Below are positions 35,158 to 43,634 of a stretch of DNA of 64,000 nucleotides, piece after piece. The stretch lies in NCBI GenBank assembly GCA_913057905.1, contig CAJXPB010000001.1, forward strand, positions 1,302,001 through 1,366,000. The letters run 5' to 3'. Made by a program: the position numbers and the translations under genes. The notes beneath the pieces are model-generated. The model was given only the letters and a program-made list of their open reading frames with translations. It was not told the DNA's origin and made no database searches. Source of the stretch: an uncultured Pseudomonadota bacterium. GTDB lineage: Bacteria; Myxococcota_A; Bradymonadia; Bradymonadales; Bradymonadaceae. Each line of letters starts with the position of its first letter. The first letter of the stretch is position 1.

Positions 35158-35688
35158 ATGGCACTTCGACTTCTGTTCCACGGCGTAATCGCCGCGCTGA
35201 TCTCTTCGCTTACACTGGGTATGCCGGCGTACGCCGCCGCTCAAAGCACACCCGATGAACAGCGTGCGGAGTCAGCCGAACGAGAGGCCTCTGATTCGAC
35301 CAATAACAACTTTAGCACTGCTCACCGCCGACAGCTCTACAAGCAGGGGCGCCTGTCGTACGGGAAGGCGATTCTCTACAACACACTGCCGGGGCTGGGG
35401 AACTTCTATGCGAACCAGTACGTGCTCGGGGGCGTTGCATTGAGCCTGATCGGATTTGTCGCAGTACTCGTCCCGTTCGGTGTCGTAACCGACCAGCCGA
35501 CATTCATCTGGGTCGGGGCTGGAGTCGCCGGCTTTGCCTACGGCGGAAGTGTGACCACCAGCCTCTTCGGAGTGCGAGCCTACAACCGCCGACTGCACGA
35601 GTCACTCCAGCTCGACGAGTCGCATTCCGCTTTTTTGAGAGACCTGCCACGTTCCCGGCAACTGACACTCCTGAACCTACGCTTCTGA
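35158..35688 (+). CDS. Exported/membrane protein of unknown function
   Basis: A 176-residue protein with a signal peptide (cleavage near AYA|AA, about residue 26) and an Asp/Ser/Glu/Asn-rich spacer. Residues 65-125 contain two hydrophobic helices with GLGNFYANQYVLGGVALSLIGFVAVLVP, like small membrane proteins of the DUF5683 kind. The C-terminus is polar (RSRQLTLLNLRF). No enzymatic motif. It converges on the next gene. Confidence 0.5.
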   Translation: MALRLLFHGVIAALISSLTLGMPAYAAAQSTPDEQRAESAEREASDSTNNNFSTAHRRQLYKQGRLSYGKAILYNTLPGLGNFYANQYVLGGVALSLIGFVAVLVPFGVVTDQPTFIWVGAGVAGFAYGGSVTTSLFGVRAYNRRLHESLQLDESHSAFLRDLPRSRQLTLLNLRF

Positions 35689-35731
35689 ACCCTCCAGGTC
35701 CAGTGCTCGAGAATCCGACGTCGCCCGCCTG

Positions 35732-36961
35732 CTACAACCCGAGTCGCTCCCGGACTTCCTGGCGGCTCGAACTGAACACGAACGCCGACATTACCCGGTG
35801 GAACCGATTCTTGTCGACCGTTCGATCGTAGAGTTCGACTGCCACTTCCACTCTCGAGTCGCTGTTGTTGACCGCCTTGACCAGTTGTCGAACCTGATCG
35901 GACGTAAACCAGTTGTGGCGCGCGGCCATCCGAATGACCCCGAGTTTCTCCCGAGAGAACGACGCACTTGCGACCTGTTGACGTAGGTCGTTGAAGTCGG
36001 ACTCGGACATCGGACGATGCCGGTCGTGGTCGTCCCGATCGTCCCACTCTCGATCGTCATTACGGTCATCCCGTTCGTGGTCGTGATGATCGTCCCCCCG
36101 CCCCCGCTCGTCTCGGTCTCGCTCGTCTCGGTTCCGGTCGCGGCCTCGATCCCGGCCCCAATCGTCCCGACCGCGGTCCCAGTCGCGACGATCCCTGTCC
36201 CAATCGTCGCGGCCGCGTCGATCACGATCCCAGTGACGACGATCCCTGTCCCAGTCGTCGCGGTCGCGATCCCAGTCATCCCGATCGCGGTGTCGGTGGC
36301 CCGGGTGTCCCCGGCCCGGACGGTCGTGGCGATATCTTGGCCGATATTCGGGGATGCGACCGGGAATCGGGTTTTTGGCGTAGATTTCGAAGCGATACTC
36401 ACCGTTGTTCAGCTCTTCGACCTTGGCCAGGTGCTCGACGTCGCTGGCCAAGTAGATGGTGCCTTCGAAGATCGTGTCGGCCACCGATTTGATGACCAAC
36501 TCGTGACGCCCGGCCGGCAGGCACTGAATCGGCACCTGCCCCTTCGTAGTGGGCCCCATCGACGTGATCTCGCGACCATCCAGAAACACGTCGATAAAAC
36601 ACTCTTTGTTCGAAAACCCTCCGGCCCCGCAGTTGAACACAAGATCGGCCAGGCCGGTATGAACATGACGTGGCCCGGCCGTGTAGTCTCGCGGACTCCC
36701 GAGGAAATCGGCCGAAACACCCACCGAGAACTCCGTCCCCTGGGGACCGACAACCGATGCCTCGACGTCCTGTTGGGCCGGCGGATCCTGAGTGGAGTAC
36801 ATGCTGCGAATGCGCTCGTGCGCCACGGGCAGCCGGTCCGGACAGAAGTTCCTCGCCGGAGAATGGGAGGCGCTCGGCCGCGAACCTGCTTGGGCCGTCA
36901 TGCAGCCGGTGGCCATCAAAATTAGCGCCAGAATGCCCAGTTGCCGCGAATGCCACATCAT
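35732..36961 (-). CDS. Lipoprotein with Arg/Asp repeat linker and C-terminal DUF4476 domain
   Basis: A 409-residue lipoprotein: lipobox ATGC with lipidated Cys20. Residues 60-205 form a beta-rich domain (ECFIDVFLDGREITSM), and 210-312 are a repetitive Arg/Asp/Trp stretch (WDRDRDDWDRDR, RDDWDRDRRDW). A DUF4476 domain closes the protein at about 315-409 (DFNDLRQQVASASFSREKLG, VRQLVKAVNN, YDRTVDKNRFHRVMSAF). DUF4476 is found in many secreted proteins of the delta-proteobacteria and Bacteroidetes; function unknown. The repeat gives a highly charged flexible linker. Confidence 0.8.
   Translation of the reverse strand: MMWHSRQLGILALILMATGCMTAQAGSRPSASHSPARNFCPDRLPVAHERIRSMYSTQDPPAQQDVEASVVGPQGTEFSVGVSADFLGSPRDYTAGPRHVHTGLADLVFNCGAGGFSNKECFIDVFLDGREITSMGPTTKGQVPIQCLPAGRHELVIKSVADTIFEGTIYLASDVEHLAKVEELNNGEYRFEIYAKNPIPGRIPEYRPRYRHDRPGRGHPGHRHRDRDDWDRDRDDWDRDRRHWDRDRRGRDDWDRDRRDWDRGRDDWGRDRGRDRNRDERDRDERGRGDDHHDHERDDRNDDREWDDRDDHDRHRPMSESDFNDLRQQVASASFSREKLGVIRMAARHNWFTSDQVRQLVKAVNNSDSRVEVAVELYDRTVDKNRFHRVMSAFVFSSSRQEVRERLGL
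36024..36334 (-). repeat. Tandem Arg/Asp/Trp codon repeat in the DUF4476 lipoprotein gene
   Basis: About 310 bases in which units such as GGGATCGTGAT/GACTGGGAC recur with slight variation. They encode repeated DDWDRDR/RDDWD. The tract is one frame, not a CRISPR or non-coding repeat, and could change length by slippage or recombination. Confidence 0.75.
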
Positions 36962-37016
36962 GTTTTTTCCTTCGCCATCGGTGAACTCACCCCACTATCG
37001 GGTTCCACCGGTTTGT

Positions 37017-37057
37017 CTCACCTCGGGGCTCGATATTCAATTCGCCCCCCGGGTGAG
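37017..37057 (-). terminator. Strong GC-rich hairpin after the cobyrinate amidase gene
   Basis: CTCACC[T]CGGGG at 37017-37028 pairs with CCCCGGGTGAG at 37047-37057 (about 11 bp with one bulged T). It lies in the short gap between 37064-38470 and the DUF4476 gene start at 36961. No T-run follows in minus-strand reading, so Rho-independent termination is doubtful and a leader hairpin is possible. Confidence 0.35.
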
Positions 37058-37063
37058 GCGGCT

Positions 37064-38470
37064 TCATCCGGCACTCGCCCGAGCCACGAACCTCTCGGCC
37101 AGTCCCGGGTGGCTTCCGAGATGAAGATGGAGATAACTGGCGAGCACGGCCTTGCGACGATACCCCTCTCGATGGATCTGGCCGTCGGGCGAACGAACGG
37201 TGTAGATGTGCTCGAGCCCCTCGTCAGTTCCCGGGACAATCTCGGAGGCGTGGAACACGTGGCCACGGGCCGACGTTCCCGGCTCCCAGAGCGGATTGGC
37301 GTCGGAGAAGGTGACTTCACCGTACCCGATCGACAGCTCACCCATCCGAATTTCGTAGGGGAAGACACCGCACATATCGTGCGGCACGCCATCTTCACCC
37401 CGCAACTTCGAGCCGAGATACATCAGCCCGCCGCATTCCGCGTAGACGGGCTTTCCCGACTCACAGAAGTCTCGAATCGACCGGCGCATGTAGCGGCGAC
37501 TCTCCAGCGCCTCCGCGTGTAATTCGGGATACCCACCACCGAGATACACACCGTCGAGCTCCTCCGGGAACGCGTCGTCAAGCGGAGAGAAATAGACGAG
37601 CTCGGCGCCGGCATCCTCGAGACGCTGAAGGTTGTCTCGGTAGTAAAAACAGAACGCACGATCGTAGGCCACCCCGATACGCGCTCGCTGCTCGTCCTCT
37701 CGATCCGGACGGATGTCGTCGCCCGCCCACAGATCCCGGGAACGCGAGGCCCGACCGGCCAAGTCCATCACCTGCTGGATGTCGATATTCCTCTCGACCC
37801 AATCGGCGAGGCGGTCGAGATAATCGGATTCCAGGCTCGGATCATCGGCCAGCCAGAGGCCCAGGTGTCGCTCGGGGATGTGTAGCTTTTCGCGACGCGG
37901 CAGGGTTCCGAGCACCGGGGCCTCGCAGGATGACTCTACGGCTTCGCGGACCATATCGGCATGGGCCGGCGCTCCGACCCGATTCAGAATGATGCCCGCG
38001 ACGTCGAGCTCCGGGTCAAAGGTCTCGTAGCCGTGAACCATCGCCGCCACACTGCGCGCCATATTCCAGACATCGACAACCAGCACCACCGGAAGCCCCA
38101 GCTCACGAGCCACATGGGCGGTGCTTCCGGTGTCGTCTCCGCCCCCAACGCCGTCGAACATCCCCATAACCCCCTCTACCACCGCCACATCGACGGGCTG
38201 TCCGCCGTCCCCTCGATGGGTGTATCGACGATAGATCTCGCGGGTGACCGGTCCATCGAGCATCCAGGTGTCGAGATTGTGCGACCACTGCCCGGCCGCA
38301 GCCCGATGATGACCGGTATCGATAAAGTCTGGCCCGACCTTAAAGGGCCGAACGGTCTGCCCCTCACGGTCGAGCGTACGAAGCAATCCCAGAGTGACGG
38401 ATGTCTTCCCCACACCCGTCTGGGTCCCGGCGACGACAAGACCGGGTACACCCTTGGAATTTGATGGCAT
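37064..38470 (-). CDS. cobB: Cobyrinic acid a,c-diamide synthase (CbiA/CobB)
   Basis: A 468-residue enzyme. The N-terminal P-loop GTQTGVGKTSVTLG begins near residue 15; KVGPDFIDTGHH, HNLDTWML and VVEGVMGMFDG follow, as in the CobB family. A class-I glutamine amidotransferase domain follows from about 265, with the catalytic Cys in YAECGGLMYLGS and the C-terminal His/Glu loop near SYLHLHLGSHP. It amidates two cobyrinic acid side chains using glutamine and ATP in B12 synthesis or salvage. GTG 38476 is the alternative start. No other corrin gene is in the window. Confidence 0.93.
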   Translation of the reverse strand: MPSNSKGVPGLVVAGTQTGVGKTSVTLGLLRTLDREGQTVRPFKVGPDFIDTGHHRAAAGQWSHNLDTWMLDGPVTREIYRRYTHRGDGGQPVDVAVVEGVMGMFDGVGGGDDTGSTAHVARELGLPVVLVVDVWNMARSVAAMVHGYETFDPELDVAGIILNRVGAPAHADMVREAVESSCEAPVLGTLPRREKLHIPERHLGLWLADDPSLESDYLDRLADWVERNIDIQQVMDLAGRASRSRDLWAGDDIRPDREDEQRARIGVAYDRAFCFYYRDNLQRLEDAGAELVYFSPLDDAFPEELDGVYLGGGYPELHAEALESRRYMRRSIRDFCESGKPVYAECGGLMYLGSKLRGEDGVPHDMCGVFPYEIRMGELSIGYGEVTFSDANPLWEPGTSARGHVFHASEIVPGTDEGLEHIYTVRSPDGQIHREGYRRKAVLASYLHLHLGSHPGLAERFVARASAG

Positions 38471-38486
38471 GGTCACGTACCTCGGT

Positions 38487-40481
38487 TTATTCGCCCAGGC
38501 CGCCGGACTCTTCAGGATCGAACACCTGATAGGTCCAGGCCACGTCGGTCGGAACCTCCCCGGACCAGACCTTCCCCCGGTAGATCCCGCTAAACTGCAG
38601 CGACGAGTTGTTGGCGAGCCAGAATCCGTCGCCGACCTCCGTCTCGGTGAGAGACTCGCCTTCGACGGTCACGTGCATCGAGGGATCGATAGGAAAATTC
38701 GGAACATCCGGTCCGCTGAATTGCTCACGTGGGACGGCCTGGTTGAAGACACGCTGGGCGTTGAGCCGCGAACTCCTGCACAGACTGTTGGTCATGGTGC
38801 TCACGTTCTCGACGACGGTTCCGTATCGCGACGCGGGGTCACTCTGTTCACACCACATCTGGTCGGACGTGGACGCCTCCTGGGAGACGAACCCGCGGAG
38901 TTTGGTCCGCCCAGCAAAAAAGCTCGAATAACTGTCGACGGAGTCTGAGGATCTGTCGTCCTCATCGGCAATGAAGATGGTCACAACCTGGTCGTCGGGC
39001 CCGATAGCTTCCGACGGCGGCGGGCTCTCGTCGCCGAGCCCCAGGTAGTAGGAGAGCCCCTGGCGGGCCGCTTCCAGCCCGGTGGCTTCCCCGGGACACG
39101 CCCAGCCGCTCTGCGCCGGACACCCGAAGACGGTGTCCGTCAGCCGGGTCAGCAGTTCGGAGGTGTCTCGGGTCCACGTCCCCCCGGCGATCCGACCCTT
39201 GTTGGCCAGCGCCATGTTGGTGACCCCCAGCTTGATGGACGTCACCCGGTCCGAGAGGACATCGAGTTCACCGACAAACGTCTCGACCCTTTGCTTGTAG
39301 GCCGGGACCATTTCCTTGGTGTCGACCACGAAGTAGATGTGCGTGTCACCGGGGTTTTGACTCTCGACGATTGCCGTCTCGCAAATCGTACGGACCTCCG
39401 CTTCGGCGCCGGCCACGGTCGTGTGGCTGACCATGCCCTCGAGTGCCTTCAAGGCGGGACCTCGCCCCTGGCTTTCGACTTGATCGCCCGGGACCAGCCC
39501 GACCATCACAATCGCGCGATCGCCGCCCTCCTCATTCTGCCGCCGAACGGCCGTCGCTCGGATCCGAAACTGCGATTTTTCAAAGCCGACCGGTTCACGG
39601 AGATCACCGAGCGGCTGTGAAAACGGCCATTCGACGAGCCGATTCCGAAGCTTTGCAGCTGAAAGAGGTGGCTGGGCCGTATAGATCCACTCCTGTCTGG
39701 CGGCCTCCCGTGAATCATGGGTCTCGAAACTCCCTCCCGCCAGCAGCGGATCCTGGAGATTTCCGAACGATTCCAAGGCGCTCCGAACCTGCTCTTCGAG
39801 CACAGCCCCCGGAATCGTCGTCGATTGCACCGGCAACGTCAGCATGTACCCGAACAGACCCGACTGAGAATCCGAGAAGATAGCCGACGGCAGCGTTCCT
39901 CCGGCGCTGGTCCGTACCCGGGAAAAATTATCGAAGCGACTGCCGAGCCCCCGCTTCCAGTTGGCCGTCGTATCCGTCCGAAAAAACGTCGACTCCGGGG
40001 AAATTTCATCGCAGGCCCGGGCCACCCACCGCTGACTGTCGGGGCCCTTCTGGTCGTTCGTAGTCGGATCATTCGGGTCGAGACCGACTTCGTGTTCTCG
40101 GCCGTCCTCGACACCGTCGTCGTCCATGTCGGGGTCACAGGGATCGTAGCCGAGCTCGACTTCCTCGTAATCCGACAGGCCGTCGTTGTCGGTGTCGGAC
40201 TCACCAGGGTTCGTGCAGAGTGCGGCCTCGTCACAATCGTCCAGGCCGTCGCCGTCGGTGTCGGTCGTTGGATCACAGTCCGGCCTCGTGTCGATGTCGG
40301 AACCATCGACTCCGAGATCACCGTCCGTGGAGGTCGCGTCTCCGTCTGGAGTTACGTCCGCAGGCGAAAAAGGGACCGATCGGATGTCCGAATTCGTGCA
40401 GCCGACGAGTCCGCCGAAACACAGGATCGCACACAGCCGTCGCAGTTGGATCGCGACACGTCCAATATCCAGACCAACCAT
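38487..40481 (-). CDS. Lipoprotein with thrombospondin type-3 calcium-binding repeats and vWA-like region
   Basis: A 664-residue lipoprotein, lipobox GLVGC with Cys28. Asp-rich spacer to about residue 65. Then thrombospondin type-3-like repeats at 65-150 (DTDGDGLDDCDE, DTDNDGLSDYEE, DMDDDGVEDGREHE), which bind calcium. Residues 350-530 include a vWA-like segment (THIYFVVDTKEMVPAYKQRVETFV, later VVTIFIADEDD) but lack a clean DxSxS MIDAS. C-terminus is soluble. It is a surface or periplasmic protein of unknown ligand. It ends 17 bases before the cobB start on the same strand. Confidence 0.65.
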   Translation of the reverse strand: MVGLDIGRVAIQLRRLCAILCFGGLVGCTNSDIRSVPFSPADVTPDGDATSTDGDLGVDGSDIDTRPDCDPTTDTDGDGLDDCDEAALCTNPGESDTDNDGLSDYEEVELGYDPCDPDMDDDGVEDGREHEVGLDPNDPTTNDQKGPDSQRWVARACDEISPESTFFRTDTTANWKRGLGSRFDNFSRVRTSAGGTLPSAIFSDSQSGLFGYMLTLPVQSTTIPGAVLEEQVRSALESFGNLQDPLLAGGSFETHDSREAARQEWIYTAQPPLSAAKLRNRLVEWPFSQPLGDLREPVGFEKSQFRIRATAVRRQNEEGGDRAIVMVGLVPGDQVESQGRGPALKALEGMVSHTTVAGAEAEVRTICETAIVESQNPGDTHIYFVVDTKEMVPAYKQRVETFVGELDVLSDRVTSIKLGVTNMALANKGRIAGGTWTRDTSELLTRLTDTVFGCPAQSGWACPGEATGLEAARQGLSYYLGLGDESPPPSEAIGPDDQVVTIFIADEDDRSSDSVDSYSSFFAGRTKLRGFVSQEASTSDQMWCEQSDPASRYGTVVENVSTMTNSLCRSSRLNAQRVFNQAVPREQFSGPDVPNFPIDPSMHVTVEGESLTETEVGDGFWLANNSSLQFSGIYRGKVWSGEVPTDVAWTYQVFDPEESGGLGE

Positions 40482-40565
40482 GGGCTCCTCACGGCAATGG
40501 TTTCCGGCCGACCTATACGACCATCAAGCTTGATGGTAACCGGGAAACTCCGCAATTTTCAAATC

Positions 40566-41474
40566 TCACCCCTCCGTCAACTGCACTGAATCTCCGGTGA
40601 CGATGGCCTTCCATACCGGCAGAGTAGGGGCGAGCGCCCTCACCGTTGTCTCCAGTTGTTGCTCGGCGCGCCGTTCCAGCTCTTCCAACACCGAATCCGG
40701 GTCTGCAAGGTCCAGATCCGGCATCTCCAGGGAATCGGCAAAGAACGTCAGATTCCTACGCCATAACTGACGGCGGATCGGCATATGGACAACGAAGATA
40801 TCCGGTCCACCTTCGGCCGGTTCGAGATCCGGAACACCCGGGGTCTCGTCACTGCCGAAGTCCTCGACGATGACGATGGACTCCTCGGCATGCCCTCCCT
40901 CCAGCACGACGTACTCAGCCCTGGAGTCGCCCCGCCAGAGCATCTGTAAAAATGCCTGAATAACGGATTCGACCAACCCTCTACGGACCCCGGCCTCCTC
41001 CGGATACTGGAGAAGGGTCTTCAGATGCCCACACCCGACGAAATCCGGATCGATGAGATATTGCAAAAGGAGTGGCCTCGACCCGAACGGCGGATTCGCC
41101 ACCCAGTCTTCGATGGCCGTGCCACGGGCTCGGGCGTCTTCCCACGCTTGAGATGCTCCATCCCGCAACGTTGAATCGAGACGTTCCAGCGCCGAGCGGT
41201 CTGTATGCAGATAAAACTGGCCCTCGGCGTCCATGTACGCCTCCAGAATCGCCAACACCACCGGCTGACTGAATGCGCGTCCAGCGTAGTCTTCGAAGGC
41301 CGACAACAATAAAACGAGCTCACCGGCATCCCCGCCGGGAGCACCTACAATTGGTTCATCGTGACGGCCGTCAATGCAGGCGAGTCGGGCCGAACCGTCG
41401 AATTCCTCGATGGGGATGCGGCGGCCGATACGAAGATCCGGTCTGGTTTCATCCGGGGAGTCTGATGGGGGCAT
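40566..41474 (-). CDS. Hypothetical cytoplasmic protein
   Basis: A 302-residue protein without signal peptide. Start ATG 41474 (MPPSDSPDETRPDL); an upstream extension is basic and not protein-like. It is acidic, Leu/Glu-rich, with VFVVHMPIRRQLWRRNLTFFADSLEMPDLDL near the C-terminus. No family recognised. Divergent from the SulP gene, with the sigma-54-like promoter region between them. Confidence 0.55.
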   Translation of the reverse strand: MPPSDSPDETRPDLRIGRRIPIEEFDGSARLACIDGRHDEPIVGAPGGDAGELVLLLSAFEDYAGRAFSQPVVLAILEAYMDAEGQFYLHTDRSALERLDSTLRDGASQAWEDARARGTAIEDWVANPPFGSRPLLLQYLIDPDFVGCGHLKTLLQYPEEAGVRRGLVESVIQAFLQMLWRGDSRAEYVVLEGGHAEESIVIVEDFGSDETPGVPDLEPAEGGPDIFVVHMPIRRQLWRRNLTFFADSLEMPDLDLADPDSVLEELERRAEQQLETTVRALAPTLPVWKAIVTGDSVQLTEG

Positions 41475-41509
41475 GGTCCGTCTCGTGATATTCAGGGGAA
41501 TGTTTCGAC

Positions 41510-41521
41510 GTGTTTCAACAC
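41510..41521. promoter_or_regulatory. Palindromic upstream site of the SulP gene
   Basis: GTGTT-TC-AACAC, a perfect dyad containing the ten-base core TGTTTCAACA; a partial copy TGTTTCGACG directly precedes it. Its end is 85 bases from the sigma-54-like -24 element, typical of an enhancer-binding-protein site. Confidence 0.55.
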
Positions 41522-41605
41522 CATCCGTGTCATTCGAACGGCAACGAGTCGATATCTCCTTCGACCTGCAGCTCAGAACGTCTGCGCGCCAGGGCGCAGA
41601 TAACC

Positions 41606-41621
41606 TGGCACACCTTATGCA
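41606..41621 (+). promoter_or_regulatory. Sigma-54-type promoter for the SulP gene
   Basis: TGGCACACCTTATGCA fits the consensus TGGCACG-N4-TTGCW with exact GG/GC spacing and two mismatches (positions 7 and 12). It lies 51 bases before the SulP start codon. Confidence 0.65.
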
Positions 41622-41672
41622 GTGATATTTATCGGCTCGCAGTTGTTCACCCGTTGATACAGAGGAACCGAC

Positions 41673-43409
41673 ATGAGTCAAATCGCAAAAATTCTCCCAT
41701 CCTGGGAATGGATATCAAATTACGAACGCCGAAATCTACGCGGCGACCTTACCGCCGGCTTCACCACCGCCGTGATGCTCATCCCACAGGGGATGGCCTA
41801 CGCAATGCTGGCGGGGCTACCCCCAATCGTCGGATTATATGCCTCGACGGTCCCGCTTGTCATCTACGCTCTGTTCGGCACCTCGTACCGACTCGCCGTC
41901 GGGCCGGTCGCAATGGTCTCGTTGCTGACCGCCGCCGGCGTCGGGGCCATCGCCGAGGGAAGCACCGTCGCGTACGTCAGCTACGCTGTACTGCTGGCAC
42001 TGATGGTCGGGGTGATGCAGTTGGGGATGGGCCTGGTCCGAATGGGGTTTTTAACCAACTTTCTGTCGCACCCGGTTCTCAGCGGCTTCACCTCCGCAGC
42101 CGCTCTCATCATCGGATTCAGTCAGCTCAAGCATCTGATGGGGCTGGATCTCGAACGAAGCAAAAACATCTTCTATATTCTCCAGCAGGCTGCCGAGAAT
42201 ATCGGCGCGACCCAGCCGGCGACTCTTGCCATCGGGCTGGGCAGCATCGCCATCTTGCTGCTGCTGAAGCGCTATCGGCCCCTTGCGCCGCGGGCTCTCG
42301 CCGTCGTGGTACTCGCCACGCTCGTTGTCTGGGGGCTCGGACTTCACCAGAGCGCACACGTCGCCATCGTCGGAGACGTGCCGGCCGGCCTACCCGGGTT
42401 TGCCATGCCCGAGTTGAGTTGGGAGGCGATTCAAAAGCTCCTTCCCACGGCTGTGACCATCTCTCTTGTCGGATTCATGGAGTCGATCGCCGTCGCCAAG
42501 AAGGTGGCGACCAAACACGGGCGCGGCGATGCTATCGACTCCGACAAGGAGCTGATCGGACTCGGACTCGCCAACATCGGGGGATCCCTGTTCGGCTCCT
42601 ATCCCGTCACCGGCGGATTCAGCCGAACCGCTGTCAACGAACAGGCCGGTGCCAAAACGGGACTGGCCGGACTCGTCACAGCGGTGGTCATCGGCGTGAC
42701 ACTCCTGTTTCTGACGCCGCTGTTTTATTATCTGCCCAAAGCCGTCCTTGCGGCGATCATCATGACGGCCGTCTTCGGGCTCATCGATCTCGAAGAGGTA
42801 CGGCATCTGTGGAAGGTCAAACGCGGCGACCTTGCGCTTCTCGGAATTACCTTTATCGCCACGCTATTGTTGGGAATTGAGGAGGGCATCCTCGTCGGGG
42901 TTGGCGCCTCGCTACTGTGGTTCGTCTTCCGGTCGACCAACCCCCACTATGCCGTGCTGGGTCGACTTCCGGGCACCGAGACGTATCGAAACATCGAGCG
43001 TCACCCTCAAGCCGGACGGATCCCGGGCGTCCTGGCGCTGCGCATCGACTCGGAGTTTTACTTCGGCAACGTATCGTTCCTAAAAGAGACCCTCGCCGAA
43101 GAGGAAGCAAAACTCGATGAGCCGCTTCGCGCCTTCGTGCTCGATGCCTCGAGTATCAACCAGCTCGACAGTTCCGCCGACACGGCACTCCGCCAGGTCG
43201 TCGACAGCTACCACGACCGTGACATCCCCGTGTATCTGGCGGGTACCAAGGGACCGGTACTCGATGTCATGAAACGCAGCGGCCTCTGGTACGAAGTGGG
43301 GGCGGAGCATTTCACCCACGACGTGCACAGCGCCATCGAGGCGGTCTGTCGAGATATCGATGCATCACTGGACGACGCCCGTCCGGCGGCCGAGTCAGCA
43401 GCCGCGTGA
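41673..43409 (+). CDS. SulP-family anion transporter with STAS domain
   Basis: A 578-residue inorganic anion transporter. The N-terminal SulP signature GDLTAGFTTAVMLIPQGMAYAMLAGLPPIVGLYAS lies at about 24-58. About ten to twelve hydrophobic helices follow to residue 420. A C-terminal STAS domain covers about 440-560 (ILALRIDSEFYFGNVSFLKE, AFVLDASSINQLDSSADTAL). GAGGA sits before the ATG. Sulfate, bicarbonate or other oxyanions are possible; the neighbouring persulfide dioxygenase and shared promoter design favour a sulfur compound. Confidence 0.92.
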   Translation: MSQIAKILPSWEWISNYERRNLRGDLTAGFTTAVMLIPQGMAYAMLAGLPPIVGLYASTVPLVIYALFGTSYRLAVGPVAMVSLLTAAGVGAIAEGSTVAYVSYAVLLALMVGVMQLGMGLVRMGFLTNFLSHPVLSGFTSAAALIIGFSQLKHLMGLDLERSKNIFYILQQAAENIGATQPATLAIGLGSIAILLLLKRYRPLAPRALAVVVLATLVVWGLGLHQSAHVAIVGDVPAGLPGFAMPELSWEAIQKLLPTAVTISLVGFMESIAVAKKVATKHGRGDAIDSDKELIGLGLANIGGSLFGSYPVTGGFSRTAVNEQAGAKTGLAGLVTAVVIGVTLLFLTPLFYYLPKAVLAAIIMTAVFGLIDLEEVRHLWKVKRGDLALLGITFIATLLLGIEEGILVGVGASLLWFVFRSTNPHYAVLGRLPGTETYRNIERHPQAGRIPGVLALRIDSEFYFGNVSFLKETLAEEEAKLDEPLRAFVLDASSINQLDSSADTALRQVVDSYHDRDIPVYLAGTKGPVLDVMKRSGLWYEVGAEHFTHDVHSAIEAVCRDIDASLDDARPAAESAAA

Positions 43410-43447
43410 AGACGCGGCCGGACAACCGAGGCTGCATGGCGATGCAC

Positions 43448-43461
43448 GATGTTTCAACATC
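43448..43461. promoter_or_regulatory. Palindromic upstream site of the persulfide-dioxygenase gene
   Basis: GATGTT-TC-AACATC, a dyad with the same ten-base core TGTTTCAACA as the site upstream of SulP. Its end is 80 bases from the -24 element of the sigma-54-type promoter. Confidence 0.6.
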
Positions 43462-43540
43462 ATGGGACATCTGGACACACCGTCGCGCCTCAGACCCGTT
43501 CTCTTGGGAAAGAAGCGGGCATTTTCCATCGAATCCCGAC

Positions 43541-43556
43541 TGGCACGAAACCTGCA
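43541..43556 (+). promoter_or_regulatory. Sigma-54-type promoter for the persulfide-dioxygenase gene
   Basis: TGGCACGAAACCTGCA matches TGGCACG-N4-TTGCW at all positions but one (C for the first T of the -12 box). GG and GC are correctly spaced. It is about 79 bases before the start codon. Confidence 0.75.
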
Positions 43557-43634
43557 AATCCTAGTGGACAGCGGGAGCGAACGACGCCGCTTTGGCATCC
43601 TCAAATCACCACTCCCACGCTCGAGGAGAAAATG

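Noticed and set aside
36024..36334. Regular repeats that might be a CRISPR array
   Set aside because: Units are short, imperfect, without spacers, and lie in frame inside a lipoprotein gene.
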